From JAABRU01 sp041390465 (GTDB lineage Bacteria > Desulfobacterota > Desulfobacteria > Desulfobacterales > Desulfococcaceae), in contig JAWKPW010000002.1 of assembly GCA_041390465.1 (NCBI GenBank), positions 62,001 through 126,000 of the forward strand: a stretch of DNA of 64,000 bases, given 5' to 3'. This document shows positions 1 through 8,559 of the stretch, in pieces. A model generated the notes under the pieces. That model was not told where the DNA came from. It did no database searches and saw only the letters and a program-made list of their open reading frames with translations. A program made the position numbers and the translations under genes. The number at the start of each line of letters is the position of its first letter. Position 1 is the first letter of the stretch.

Positions 1-483
1 GTTTGATCAGTTGCGTAATCAGCCAGTCGGCTGAAAATTTTCCCAGCTCGTATGAATCATGAAACACTTTGAAAACATATTTGTATTTTTCATAATTCTG
101 CCTCACCTCCTCGGCAATTTTCGGGGTGGATGCGCCAACAGCCAGAAACGGCACTTTGCACAGGGGCACCTGTTTCATGACTTCCAGCACAATTTCACTG
201 GATGCAGTGCCAATCACGGCAATCACCTTTTCCCTGTTCGCCAGACGGATGTATTCATCAGATCCAATCATGGGGTTGTCTTTGGCTTCCCCGTAAACCA
301 GTTCAATCTGCCTTCCCAGAATGCCGCCCTGCGCGTTGATGTCATCCGCGGCCAGTTGCGCGGCCATGCGTATGCCGGGACCAGCCCGGAAGCGATGCAG
401 GTCAGTATGCCGATTTTCCATGTATCTGCGGCTGATGCGGAAAATGCACTGCATCAGAAGACAGAAAAAACCACAGGGCAGTC
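1..483 (-). pseudogene. Branched-chain amino-acid-type ABC binding protein, incomplete third paralogue
   Basis: Read on the minus strand this stretch encodes the N-terminal third of the same periplasmic binding protein found at 556-1809 and 2034-3290 (WKIGILT, AAQLAADDINAQGGILG, TPKIAEEV). The gene runs off the window edge, so its C-terminal end is not visible. Near the N-terminus, around 370-400, the copy carries two extra bases relative to its neighbours, which breaks the frame between WKIGILT and the downstream part, and the leader region has an in-frame stop. It is either a decaying paralogue or carries sequence errors. Family role (Peripla_BP_6, LivJ/LivK) is capture of amino acids or similar small solutes in the periplasm. 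Confidence 0.7.
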
Positions 484-555
484 ATGGCGGTACAAGATAA
501 TTTTTTGAATACCTTCATAAAATTTGCCCTCTCTGGTTCGGAATCTGCTGGTGCG

Positions 556-1809
556 TCAGTCTTTTTTCTGTATCCCGGATTCCGGTCTTCCCCTCGCTCC
601 CTGCCAGGGTGGCAGAATCATGTCACAGTTTTTCATTTCATCCGGCCAGATGACGCAGAGTTTTCCGGGCGGCTGCCACTGCACCATCATGAACTGACGG
701 TATCCGGGGCCGAATTTTGAATGATGGGACTGTCTGTCAAACACCCATCTGCCCATGATTCCCTGATAATCTGTTTCTTCCAAAGTTTTCACCAGAATCT
801 CCGCTTCCGCAGTTCCCGCCTTTTCCAAAGCGATTTTCAGAATATGCATGGCATCATAGGTGTAAGGCGAGGTGTATTCCGGTGCAGCCTGAAAGCCTGC
901 CTGGTATTTGTGGCAAAATACCCTGTCTCTGTCCGTCAGTCCCATAATTCCTGGATAAGCCATTGAGATAATACCAAATGATTTCTGTCCTGCATCCTTT
1001 CCCAATGCCATGAAACGGGACAGAACGCCTGCCTGCATCGGTCCTTTGCTGTCAGCCCACAGTTTTACAAATTCCGCAGGATCTGTTTGGGCAAAAGCCG
1101 TGATGACGGCTTCTGCCCCGCTTTCTCTGACTTTCTGGATAATGGGCAGGAAATCTTTGGTGTGTGTGTCAAAATATTCAAACACCGGGATTTCTGTTCC
1201 CGCATTTTCCATCTGCGTTTTCCATTCCTGGGACAGGGGAAGGGTCCATGCCGCTCTTTCAATGACAAGGGCAGCTTTTCTGATCTGACGGGGGCTGATC
1301 AGTTGATGGATCAGCCAGTCCGTTGTAAAGTTTCGGATTTCATAAGAATTGATATATACATTAAAAACATGTTTGTATTTCTCATAGTTCAGTTTCACTT
1401 CCTCTGTGACTTTCGGCGTTGACGCGCCAACAGCCAGAAGCGGCACTTTGCACAGCGGCACCTGTTTCATGACTTCCAGCACGATTTCACTGGACGCGGT
1501 GCCAATCACGGCGATCACTTTTTCCCTGTTCGCGAGACGGGTGTATTCATAGGATCCAATCATGGGTTTGTCTTTGGCATCTCCGTAAACCAGTTCAATC
1601 TGCTTTCCCAGAATGCCGCCCTGCGCGTTGATGTCCTCCGCGGCCAGTTGCGCAGCCATGCGAATGCCGGGGCCGCCCGGAAGGGTGCAGGTCAGTATGC
1701 CGATTTTCCATGTGTCTGCTGCAAACACTGTGAAAGGTATTGCAGCAGAAAGCAGAATAAGCGGCAGGAGATGCCGGACTGCATAAAAATATTGCTGTAA
1801 CTTTTTCAT
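556..1809 (-). CDS. ABC transporter substrate-binding protein, LivK-like (417 aa)
   Basis: A periplasmic solute-binding protein of the branched-chain amino acid type I fold (Peripla_BP_6). Residues 1-30 form a signal peptide with cleavage expected after VFA, followed by WKIGILT and AAQLAAEDINAQGGILG, the usual first strand and helix of the fold. The length of about 417 aa is normal for the family. I chose the ATG at 1809 because GGTGGAG lies seven bases upstream; the in-frame GTG at 1815 is less likely. It is very similar along its whole length to the next gene, so the two arose by tandem duplication. No permease or ATPase gene is present nearby, so it must use distant membrane subunits or act as a sensory binding protein. 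The substrate cannot be told from the sequence. Confidence 0.9.
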   Translation of the reverse strand: MKKLQQYFYAVRHLLPLILLSAAIPFTVFAADTWKIGILTCTLPGGPGIRMAAQLAAEDINAQGGILGKQIELVYGDAKDKPMIGSYEYTRLANREKVIAVIGTASSEIVLEVMKQVPLCKVPLLAVGASTPKVTEEVKLNYEKYKHVFNVYINSYEIRNFTTDWLIHQLISPRQIRKAALVIERAAWTLPLSQEWKTQMENAGTEIPVFEYFDTHTKDFLPIIQKVRESGAEAVITAFAQTDPAEFVKLWADSKGPMQAGVLSRFMALGKDAGQKSFGIISMAYPGIMGLTDRDRVFCHKYQAGFQAAPEYTSPYTYDAMHILKIALEKAGTAEAEILVKTLEETDYQGIMGRWVFDRQSHHSKFGPGYRQFMMVQWQPPGKLCVIWPDEMKNCDMILPPWQGARGRPESGIQKKD

Positions 1810-1943
1810 AATCACACTCCACCAGCTTTTGTTTTTGACTGTGCTTTTTCAGGTTTGTTATGACGGATTTCAATAACCGCAAAGGACACAAAGATGGCAC
1901 AAAGGGCTTGTAAAAAAATAACCTGCACAATTTTTCTGTCCGG

Positions 1944-1976
1944 AAACCCTGAGGGTTTTGAAAACCCTCAGGGTTT
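1944..1976 (-). terminator. Perfect 16-bp-arm hairpin between the two binding-protein genes
   Basis: AAACCCTGAGGGTTTT is followed after one base by its exact reverse complement. The hairpin lies about 60 bases past the stop of the 2034-3290 gene on its transcribed strand. It could end or attenuate transcription before the next paralogue. It is symmetrical, so it could work on either strand, although nothing on the plus strand needs it. Confidence 0.55.
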
Positions 1977-2033
1977 ATAACAGGTTATTTTGGTACAGAC
2001 CCAAAGGGCCCCAGAAAAACTGTGATATTCCCT

Positions 2034-3290
2034 TCACCTGCTCTGCCTTCCCTGTTCCGGATTTCCGTTTTTTTCCTGCCAGGGCGGCAGAATCATCTCA
2101 CAGTTTTTCATTTCCTCGGGCCAGATGACACAGAGATGTCCGGGCGGCTGCCACTGCACCATCATGAACTGCCGGTATCCGGGGCCGAATTTTGAGTGAT
2201 GGGATTTTCTGTCAAACACCCATCTGCCCATGATTCCCTGATAATCTGTTTCTTCCAGAGTTTTCACCAGAATCTCCGCTTCCGCAGTTCCCGCCTTTTC
2301 CACAGCAATTTTCAGTATCTGCATGGCATCATAGGTGTAAGGGGAAGTGTATTCCGGAGCAGCCTGAAATTTGCCATTATATTTTTCACAGAACAGTTTG
2401 TCCCGGGGCGTCAGTCCGATAATGCCGGGATAGGCCATGGAAATGACACTGAAGGTTTTTTCGCCCGCAGTTTTTTTCAATGTGGGAAAAAGACCGATTA
2501 TTCCTGCCATCAGCGGTCCTTTGTTATCAGCCCAGAGCTTCACGAAATCCGCAGGATCGGTATGGGCAAAGGCTGTGATAATCGCTTCTGCTTCGCTTTC
2601 TCTGACTTTTTGGACAATGGGCAGGAAATCTTTGGTGTGTGTGTCAAAATATTCAAATACCGGGATTTCAGCGCCGACAGTTTCCATCTGTTTTTTCCAT
2701 TCCTCAGACAAAGGACGGGTCCATGCTGCGCTCTCAATGACCATTGCTGCCTTTCTGATCTGACGGGGTTTGATCATTTGATGGATCAGCCAGTCTGTTG
2801 TGAAATTTCCCAGTTCATAGGAGTCATGAAACACTTTGAAAACATATTTGTATTTTTCATAATTCAGCCGCACTTCCTCGGCAATTTTGGGGGTGGATGC
2901 GCCAATGGCAAAAAAAGGCACTTTGTACTGGGGCACCTGTTTCATAATTTCCAGAGCCACCTCACTGGAACCCGTGCCAATCACGGCAATCACCTTTTCC
3001 TTGTCCGCAAGCCGCGTGTATTCATAGGATCCAATCATGGGTTTGTCCCTGGCATCTCCGTAAACCAGTTCAATCTGCTTTCCCAGAATGCCGCCCTGCG
3101 CGTTGATATCCTCCGCTGCCAGTTGCGCGGCCATGCGAATGCCGGGCCCGCCCGGAAGCGTGCAGGTCAGTATGCCGATTTTCCACGTATCCGCTGCAGA
3201 TGCCGTGGTGGAGAACATCGCAGCAGAAACAAAAAGAATCCACAGGACAGTCACAGTTGAAAAAAAACGCTGTTTGGACAGTTTTTTCAT
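2034..3290 (-). CDS. ABC transporter substrate-binding protein, LivK-like (418 aa)
   Basis: Second intact member of the tandem family. The signal peptide covers residues 1-32 (cleavage after ASA), followed by the same WKIGILTCTLPGGPGIRM start as its neighbour. The ATG at 3290 has GGGAGG correctly placed upstream. Differences from the 556-1809 copy are scattered through the protein, including positions in the central ligand-facing part (for example KVFHDSYELGNF against NVYINSYEIRNF), so the two may bind different ligands. It is the promoter-proximal gene of the row: the order of transcription is 3290 to 2034, then 1809 to 556, then the broken copy. No transport partner is encoded here. Confidence 0.9.
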   Translation of the reverse strand: MKKLSKQRFFSTVTVLWILFVSAAMFSTTASAADTWKIGILTCTLPGGPGIRMAAQLAAEDINAQGGILGKQIELVYGDARDKPMIGSYEYTRLADKEKVIAVIGTGSSEVALEIMKQVPQYKVPFFAIGASTPKIAEEVRLNYEKYKYVFKVFHDSYELGNFTTDWLIHQMIKPRQIRKAAMVIESAAWTRPLSEEWKKQMETVGAEIPVFEYFDTHTKDFLPIVQKVRESEAEAIITAFAHTDPADFVKLWADNKGPLMAGIIGLFPTLKKTAGEKTFSVISMAYPGIIGLTPRDKLFCEKYNGKFQAAPEYTSPYTYDAMQILKIAVEKAGTAEAEILVKTLEETDYQGIMGRWVFDRKSHHSKFGPGYRQFMMVQWQPPGHLCVIWPEEMKNCEMILPPWQEKNGNPEQGRQSR

Positions 3291-3340
3291 GTTACCTCCC
3301 TTGCTTAATGCTTCATTTTGGATTCATTCATCATTCAACA

Positions 3341-3889
3341 TTAAAAAAGTTCCACATTTTCATCGTCTGTTTCCGATTTTTTTATCTGACCGGTTATTAA
3401 CGAAATCTGAAGCGCCTCTTCCACAGTCGCTCCTTCCAGAATCGCGTCAAACATGGCTCTGTCTTCATCAAGAATGTATTTGGAACGGATCATCTGCTGG
3501 AGCCCGTACCATTCATAGGGATTGTACAGACGGCGGGGATCTCCTATCAGCTCAGCCAGAGAGGCCAGACTGTGGGAAATGTGGGAAAGCCGCTGAGCCA
3601 TCAGGTCGTAAAACTGAAAGGCCACAATGGCCTCATTCATTTTTCCGGATACGGACCTGAAATTCTCCTGTATGGCGTCCTTGTCTTCGCCGTCCGGCAT
3701 TTTTTCCGCGGCTTTTCCGATGATCTGCACATTCCCCATCATGGAAGTGAACAGCTCGGCCAGAGCGCTGATGGATTCATCTCCGTCTTTCATGGTTCTT
3801 TCAATGCGGGAGACAGCCAAATCCAGCATGAGCACGGTTTCCCGAATCTGACTCCAGTCCAGATCAGGTTGTTCAGGTTTTGATGGCAT
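3341..3889 (-). CDS. CheZ-like protein, candidate CheY-P phosphatase (182 aa)
   Basis: A soluble, largely helical protein with no signal peptide. Residues 90-110 read AFQFYDLMAQRLSHISHSLAS. The spacing D95-x3-Q99 matches the catalytic Asp and Gln of CheZ, which lie in a DLTGQ motif (D143 and Q147 in Escherichia coli CheZ). The last residues are acidic and end in hydrophobic VELF, resembling the CheY-binding tail of CheZ. The role would be dephosphorylation of CheY-P or a related receiver. The ATG at 3889 follows AAGGAG. The only chemotaxis neighbour is the chemoreceptor at 20850. Seen: the motif, spacing and tail. Inferred: the enzymatic role. An unrelated helical protein with a chance D-x3-Q remains possible. 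Confidence 0.6.
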   Translation of the reverse strand: MPSKPEQPDLDWSQIRETVLMLDLAVSRIERTMKDGDESISALAELFTSMMGNVQIIGKAAEKMPDGEDKDAIQENFRSVSGKMNEAIVAFQFYDLMAQRLSHISHSLASLAELIGDPRRLYNPYEWYGLQQMIRSKYILDEDRAMFDAILEGATVEEALQISLITGQIKKSETDDENVELF

Positions 3890-3909
3890 ATTTTTCTCCT
3901 TATCTTCTA

Positions 3910-4665
3910 TTACAGCAAATCAGGAAGCTGCTCTCCGCCAATGCCGGGGCGGGTGAGTGCAAAGTCATAGCGCACCGGATCATCGGGAACCAGTTTTGCA
4001 AATTCAGCGGTAATCGCCTGTGCAGTCCGCATGTCAGCCGCTTTCCGTTTGCTCAGTCCCAGTTTGCGACTGATTCGGTGCATGTGCACATCCAGGGGCA
4101 CGATCAGTTTTGCTTTGGGAACCTCATCCCATCCTCCGGGATCAACTCCGTCTTTTCTTACCATCCAGCGCAGGAAAAGATTCATGCGCTTGCACGCACT
4201 GCCCCGTTCCGGAAGCGGAACCAGATGACCGGGATTTCCCGTGCCGATTAAACGCCGGCAGAAAAGATTCAGGGCAGAAACAATATCTTCATTTTTTTTC
4301 ATTCCGGAAACAAAGCATTCCTGCAGGGAACCGTATTCATGCAGTATGTTTTTTGCACCGATCAGCAAATCGGCAAGATGCGCGCCTGTGGCAAAGCGAT
4401 GCCGGAATCCTGTGAAAGATTTTTTCAGAATATCAGGGGAATTCTCCTTAAGAAACAGAAAAGGGGAAGGCCCCATGATTTGCAGCACGGATGCAACGCT
4501 TTTCAGTATCTGCGCGACTCTTCCGTAAGCCAGCGCGGAGGCAATCAGGGCAGTGATTTCCCGGTCATGCAGATTTTCATAATCATAAAGAAAACGCAGG
4601 GGATCATAATCCGCATATTCCCGGCGGTTGTATTTTTGATACAATTTTTCCAGTTTTTCTTTCAT
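3910..4665 (-). CDS. TIGR02757 (DUF2400) family protein, 251 aa
   Basis: A conserved bacterial protein of unknown function. Recognisable parts are the N-terminal YADYDPLRFLYDYENLHDRE, then ALIASALAYGRVAQI, and near the C-terminus VPLDVHMHRISRKLGL and DDPVRYDFAL, all typical of TIGR02757. The C-terminal layout recalls helix-hairpin-helix DNA repair glycosylases, but I see no proof of such an activity. I start the gene at the ATG at 4665; the open frame runs further upstream, but that part translates antisense to the transporter gene and to the intergenic palindromes and has no family similarity. The stop lies 20 bases before the CheZ-like gene, so the two may be co-transcribed. Confidence 0.8.
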   Translation of the reverse strand: MKEKLEKLYQKYNRREYADYDPLRFLYDYENLHDREITALIASALAYGRVAQILKSVASVLQIMGPSPFLFLKENSPDILKKSFTGFRHRFATGAHLADLLIGAKNILHEYGSLQECFVSGMKKNEDIVSALNLFCRRLIGTGNPGHLVPLPERGSACKRMNLFLRWMVRKDGVDPGGWDEVPKAKLIVPLDVHMHRISRKLGLSKRKAADMRTAQAITAEFAKLVPDDPVRYDFALTRPGIGGEQLPDLL

Positions 4666-4710
4666 TTCTTCCTGAAGAAAGCAGGACACAGATTTTTTGC
4701 ACCCTGCGGA

Positions 4711-4742
4711 AAAACCGGATTTTTCGGAAAGATCCGGTTTTT
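4711..4742. repeat. Family-A palindrome (CCGGATTTTTCGG type), likely terminator
   Basis: AAAACCGGATTTTTC is mirrored by GAAAGATCCGGTTTT with one mismatch. This palindrome recurs about ten times in the window. Here it lies between the TIGR02757 start and the EamA stop and ends in T-runs on both strands, so it could be a bidirectional terminator. Confidence 0.65.
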
Positions 4743-4756
4743 TTGAATCTTGATAA

Positions 4757-4787
4757 GATTTGACAACTTTTTTAAAGTTGTCAAATC
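4757..4787. repeat. Family-B palindrome (GATTTGACAACTTT)
   Basis: GATTTGACAACTTT, three T, then its exact reverse complement: a perfect 14-bp-arm palindrome. Near-copies occur at 40163-40193 and 62043-62073, always in intergenic DNA. Function is unknown; a protein-binding site or RNA hairpin are both possible. Confidence 0.75.
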
Positions 4788-4796
4788 CTGCAACAG

Positions 4797-5723
4797 TTAT
4801 GCCGCTGATTCCCCCAATTCTCCAACAGGCGACTGCGCTGCCGGCAGATTGCTCAGGAACACGGCCACAAGGACGGTCGCTCCTCCGCAGATTTGAAACA
4901 TTGTCAGTCTTTCCCCCAGCAGGAACCAGGCGCCCAGTGTGGTAATCACCGGAATGCAGTTTATGAACATGGAAGCCCGTGCGGCCGGCATTTTGCTCAG
5001 TCCGTAATTGTAACACACAAAAGCTGCAATCGTGGCAAAAACGGTCAGATATACCAGCGCGGCCAGAGATCGGGAACTGATGGCATTCCATTGGATTTCC
5101 GGCAGTTCCCACAGAAAACCCGGTGCAAAAAACAGCGCGCCGTAAAAAATCTGCAGGGAAGTGATTTCAAGGGCAGAGTGTTTTCTGCCCAGATCTCTTG
5201 CCCCGATAATGTAAAAAGTGGCGGAAAGCACAGCGCAGAAGATCAGAATATCTCCCAGCAGTCTGCCGCCCAGTTCCCATCGGAATTCCGGATCGCCTGT
5301 CACAAGAATTCCAATTCCGGCAAAGGAAAGCACAATCCCGGCCAACGTCAGAGATCGGGGTTTTTCTCCCAGAAGGGGAATGCCAAAAAGGGTTACAGTC
5401 AGCGGAATTGTCGCAATGATCAATGATGCTTTGGCCGCTGTGGTGTGCTGCAGTCCCAGGGTCTCAAACACAAAATACAGTCCCGGTTCAAACAGGGACA
5501 TGAAAAAAAGTTTCAGATGCTCTTTGCGTGTGAATTTCGGAAATCCCAGGCGGAGCATCACAAACAGGAAAAAGCAGGAAGCCAGAGAAAATCGGGCAAA
5601 TACAAGGGTGAATGCGGGGATGCTTTCCAAGGCCATTTTTGTGGCCACAAAGGAAAGTCCCCAGAAAATCACGGCTGCTGTGAGGGCCGCACAGGTCATG
5701 GTGCTGCTGTGTTTCAAGTGCAA
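4797..5723 (-). CDS. EamA/DMT-family membrane transporter (308 aa)
   Basis: An inner-membrane protein with about ten hydrophobic segments in two homologous halves, the layout of the drug/metabolite transporter superfamily. The first half has AAVIFWGLSFVATKMAL and VFARFSLAS; the second half shows the repeated LAALVYLTVFATIAAFVCYNYGL pattern. Members export amino acids, metabolites or drugs; the substrate here cannot be predicted. The start is uncertain: a TTG at 5723 has a close AAGGAA, and an ATG at 5699 gives a more usual N-terminus. The last residues lie close to the palindrome pair at 4711-4787. Confidence 0.85.
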   Translation of the reverse strand: MHLKHSSTMTCAALTAAVIFWGLSFVATKMALESIPAFTLVFARFSLASCFFLFVMLRLGFPKFTRKEHLKLFFMSLFEPGLYFVFETLGLQHTTAAKASLIIATIPLTVTLFGIPLLGEKPRSLTLAGIVLSFAGIGILVTGDPEFRWELGGRLLGDILIFCAVLSATFYIIGARDLGRKHSALEITSLQIFYGALFFAPGFLWELPEIQWNAISSRSLAALVYLTVFATIAAFVCYNYGLSKMPAARASMFINCIPVITTLGAWFLLGERLTMFQICGGATVLVAVFLSNLPAAQSPVGELGESAA

Positions 5724-5741
5724 AATTCCTTTCCGTCTGTT

Positions 5742-6134
5742 TTATTTTGAACTTTGATTTTTGGCTCTGAGCATATCTGCAAGACCGGCAAAGGGATTGT
5801 GTTTATCCGCAGGCAGATCCCGCCCTGTTTCAGGCTCCGCATCATCATACCATTCCGCAACCGAATCACGGGAATGCTCATTGTCATGACAGTAAATGCA
5901 GAGCAGTTCCCAGTTGCTGCCATCGGGCGGATTGTTGTCATGGTTGTGATCCCTGTGATGCACCGTGAGTTCTTTCAGTCTTTTGCCGGAGAACTCCCGG
6001 CCGCATCGTCCGCATATATGGGGATAAATCTTCAATGCCCTTTCCCGGTAGGCATTTTCCTGCTGCTTCTGTTTTCGCCGGGACTCGGCAATCAACTGAT
6101 CCACTTTGCTGCTGTCGGTTCTTTTCTGTGCCAT
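5742..6134 (-). CDS. YajD-family HNH nuclease domain protein (130 aa)
   Basis: A small soluble protein with an HNH-type core: CGRCGREF, then LTVHHRDHNHDNNPPDGSNW, then LLCIYCHDNEH. The two CxxC pairs would bind a structural zinc, and the HHRDHNH stretch supplies the catalytic and metal-binding histidines of the beta-beta-alpha-metal fold. This matches YajD-like proteins, whose cellular role is not established. ATG at 6134 with AAGGAG upstream. It sits just downstream of the restriction-modification pair, but it is a widespread household-type family and I do not assume it belongs to that system. Confidence 0.85.
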   Translation of the reverse strand: MAQKRTDSSKVDQLIAESRRKQKQQENAYRERALKIYPHICGRCGREFSGKRLKELTVHHRDHNHDNNPPDGSNWELLCIYCHDNEHSRDSVAEWYDDAEPETGRDLPADKHNPFAGLADMLRAKNQSSK

Positions 6135-6213
6135 GTGTCAACTCCTTTTTATTTTTAATATCAAATATTCAGCTTAATACTATCAGAATATTCGGCACGA
6201 GGCTGTTCTGTTG

Positions 6214-7071
6214 TCATATTGAAAGATCAAATGGCAAATCACTGATATCCCGCAGCCGTTTACCGTCAATTATCATATGCAGCATGTCTGACTGATCTTC
6301 ATTTTTAATATTGTCAATTGCTTTAATCAGTTCAGGCAAAGCAAAATGATATACACAGTCCAAATCTCCTGTTCCCAATGCAAGAGCTGCCAGCCTTGTG
6401 GGCAAAGGTTCCGCTGTCACTGCTGCAATATGGGGAAGATTTCCTTTGCGGTTTCTTATCAAATTCAGGGCTTCTGTTCTTGTGTTCTGTGATCTGTCAC
6501 TTCTGATTGTCCATTTGCATGAAATGCTTGCATGAAGAATGGGATACGGTTTTTCAGAATTTGACGACAGAAGAGGTGTGTACATGGCAATTTTTTCTGT
6601 TTTGTCAAACAGTTTTTTATCACAGTTGACCTCATCATCTGAAACAGGCTGTCTGGCGACAACGATGTCCGGTTTTACAATATAATCACCGCCCAAAGCA
6701 GACGACAGAATTTTATTTTTGCTCACAATTTTTTCAAGATTTGCAAGATGTTCATACTGATCAAAATCTGTAATGCTTGATTTTGCAGAATAAAGCCATT
6801 TTCCCGGGCGCAAGGGAGCAAGCAGGGCAAATGATTTCTCAAGATAATTTTTTGTGTATAACTCAAAAAAATCTCCGAGTGTCTGTGCGGAAACTGGTTC
6901 ATGGCTGATTTCACAGGAAAACTGTTCGATCATATTCCATGCAATTTTCATGCTTGCCCTGTTACCGCTGTCTGCAAAATTGGGATATTCTTTGGTTTTA
7001 TCTTTCCGTATTCTGATAATGTTTTTGCAGATATTCTGATGATACTCTTTTCGCAAATCAGACAGACGCAT
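6214..7071 (-). CDS. Type II restriction endonuclease, NgoMIV family (285 aa)
   Basis: Closely matches the NgoMIV family (NgoMIV_restric), tetrameric enzymes that cut G/CCGGC. The active-site residues fall almost exactly where they do in NgoMIV (E70, D140, K187, E201): here E70, D135 in VKPD, K186 in SCKWTIRSD and E200 in NTRTEALNLI. The conserved C-terminal part HIAAVTAEPLPTRLA and LGTGDLDCVYHFALPEL is also present. The ATG at 7071 follows GAGG; a TTG at 7086 is an alternative. It starts 19 bases after the methyltransferase stop, so the pair forms an M-then-R operon that allows methylation before cutting. The predicted site GCCGGC is inferred from the family. Confidence 0.88.
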   Translation of the reverse strand: MRLSDLRKEYHQNICKNIIRIRKDKTKEYPNFADSGNRASMKIAWNMIEQFSCEISHEPVSAQTLGDFFELYTKNYLEKSFALLAPLRPGKWLYSAKSSITDFDQYEHLANLEKIVSKNKILSSALGGDYIVKPDIVVARQPVSDDEVNCDKKLFDKTEKIAMYTPLLSSNSEKPYPILHASISCKWTIRSDRSQNTRTEALNLIRNRKGNLPHIAAVTAEPLPTRLAALALGTGDLDCVYHFALPELIKAIDNIKNEDQSDMLHMIIDGKRLRDISDLPFDLSI

Positions 7072-7090
7072 ATTTACCAGCCTCAATTTT

Positions 7091-8458
7091 CTATTGTTTA
7101 TGGAAACCTATCACATATTCCTGATGCATTCTCTGCTGAATCTGAGATTCAGGATTAATCAGCCGACCGGCCGGCAGCATTCTTCTGTTTCTGTCCAGAT
7201 CCCGGATTCCGATTTTTATAACTTTAAATCCAATATGCTCTCCGATTTCTGCAATACATTTTCCTGTTTCGGTGTCCATATCTCTCATGAGCGAATTTCC
7301 GACCACAACAATGGCAGATGAATTCATTTTTAAAACACGGAACATTTCTTTCAATGCCTGCTTCATCTCTGAATAATAGCGGCGGATGGCAATCCCTTTT
7401 TTTCTGTCTTTTGCGGAAATATCTGAAACAATATTTTCAGCATAACAGGGCAGTTGTTCAAATTCTGCATCCTGAGCGGATTCTCCTCCGATATATTTTT
7501 TCCTCATCCGGCTGAGTTCATCAATTTTATACCCAAACCAGACCAGTGAAAATTTATGTGCGCGCATATAGTCAATGGCATTTGAGGCATAGGGCGGTGA
7601 TGTTACTATCAAATCTATGGAAGAATCCGGAATGTCCAATTTCCGGGCTTCACTGTATTTTATTTCTGAAACCGTTTTTGCTGTTTTTCTGCCTGTCAGA
7701 TTTTTAACATTCTGCTGAAACCGTTTTTCAAAGACAGTCAGTGCAGAACGCAGTTTTTTGGTCAGCATTTTTGTTCTTGGAGAACCGTTGCCGATCAGTT
7801 CTTTTCCAAAAAGAATTTCGCCATTTTTTGATATGGCTATTTTCGCTCGATGAGGCCGGGTATGCGCCAGATCAAATGACAGGGAAACACCGCCTGATTT
7901 TGTGATGATGATGCCTGAAAAAATGCCTTTGAAAAAATTTTTAATCAATATGTTCTCTATTTTGTTAATCTCAGATATGAGAGCGGCAAGTTCTGTCTGC
8001 GTCTCAAAGGCAAACCAGTAATCAATAAACCCAACTGTTTTTTCATCCAAATCCGCTTTATATCCTTCAAGCAGTTTGCTGCCATTGTTATTCAGTATTT
8101 TACGGGTATTATCAAGTAAGCGGATACCATGTTTTTCAACTTCATCCATATTCATATCCGCAGTTTTTATCTGACTTATCAATATGGACAGCGGATCAAT
8201 ATCACAGCCGATTCCATGCCTGCCGCACAGCCCTGCCTCCAAAACCGTGGTTCCTGAACCCATCATCGGATCAAGCACAAAATCATCCGGCGCTGTCAGG
8301 GCCATAATAAACTTATGGGGCAGTTGCGGCGGAAACTTGGCAGGAAATGGATGAAAATTGTGCAAAGCATATTCATCTTCTCCATCGTGAAAATTCAACT
8401 CACCGGATAAGAGTTCATGTAATTTTTTTTCATTTGTTTTATCAAGAGATTGTTTCAT
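7091..8458 (-). CDS. DNA methyltransferase (probable N4-cytosine) of the restriction-modification pair, 455 aa
   Basis: Residues 32-44 carry LHNFHPFPAKFPP, and residues 63-70 DPMMGSGT form the SAM-binding motif I; CDIDPLS follows. The catalytic motif TSPPY is at residues 286-290, far downstream, so the order is SAM-binding part, long middle (probably target recognition), then catalytic part. SPPY is the form usual for exocyclic amino-methyltransferases of the N4-cytosine type. It would protect host sites from the nuclease encoded next. NgoMIV itself is partnered by a C5-cytosine enzyme, so this pairing differs. The ATG is at 8458; no other copy of the specificity genes is visible. Confidence 0.88.
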   Translation of the reverse strand: MKQSLDKTNEKKLHELLSGELNFHDGEDEYALHNFHPFPAKFPPQLPHKFIMALTAPDDFVLDPMMGSGTTVLEAGLCGRHGIGCDIDPLSILISQIKTADMNMDEVEKHGIRLLDNTRKILNNNGSKLLEGYKADLDEKTVGFIDYWFAFETQTELAALISEINKIENILIKNFFKGIFSGIIITKSGGVSLSFDLAHTRPHRAKIAISKNGEILFGKELIGNGSPRTKMLTKKLRSALTVFEKRFQQNVKNLTGRKTAKTVSEIKYSEARKLDIPDSSIDLIVTSPPYASNAIDYMRAHKFSLVWFGYKIDELSRMRKKYIGGESAQDAEFEQLPCYAENIVSDISAKDRKKGIAIRRYYSEMKQALKEMFRVLKMNSSAIVVVGNSLMRDMDTETGKCIAEIGEHIGFKVIKIGIRDLDRNRRMLPAGRLINPESQIQQRMHQEYVIGFHKQ

Positions 8459-8559
8459 TTTATTACTTCTGCTTTTTTGGGTTTATTATTGATGGTTTCA
8501 CAAAAAATCCCGGGGTTCATAAAAATTTTAACACACCGGATTTCAGAAAAGACTGCCAA

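Noticed and set aside
2196..3260. A 354-codon open frame on the plus strand opposite the binding protein
   Set aside because: It is the exact antisense of the intact LivK-like gene, has no ribosome binding site and shows no family features; the minus-strand protein is clearly real.
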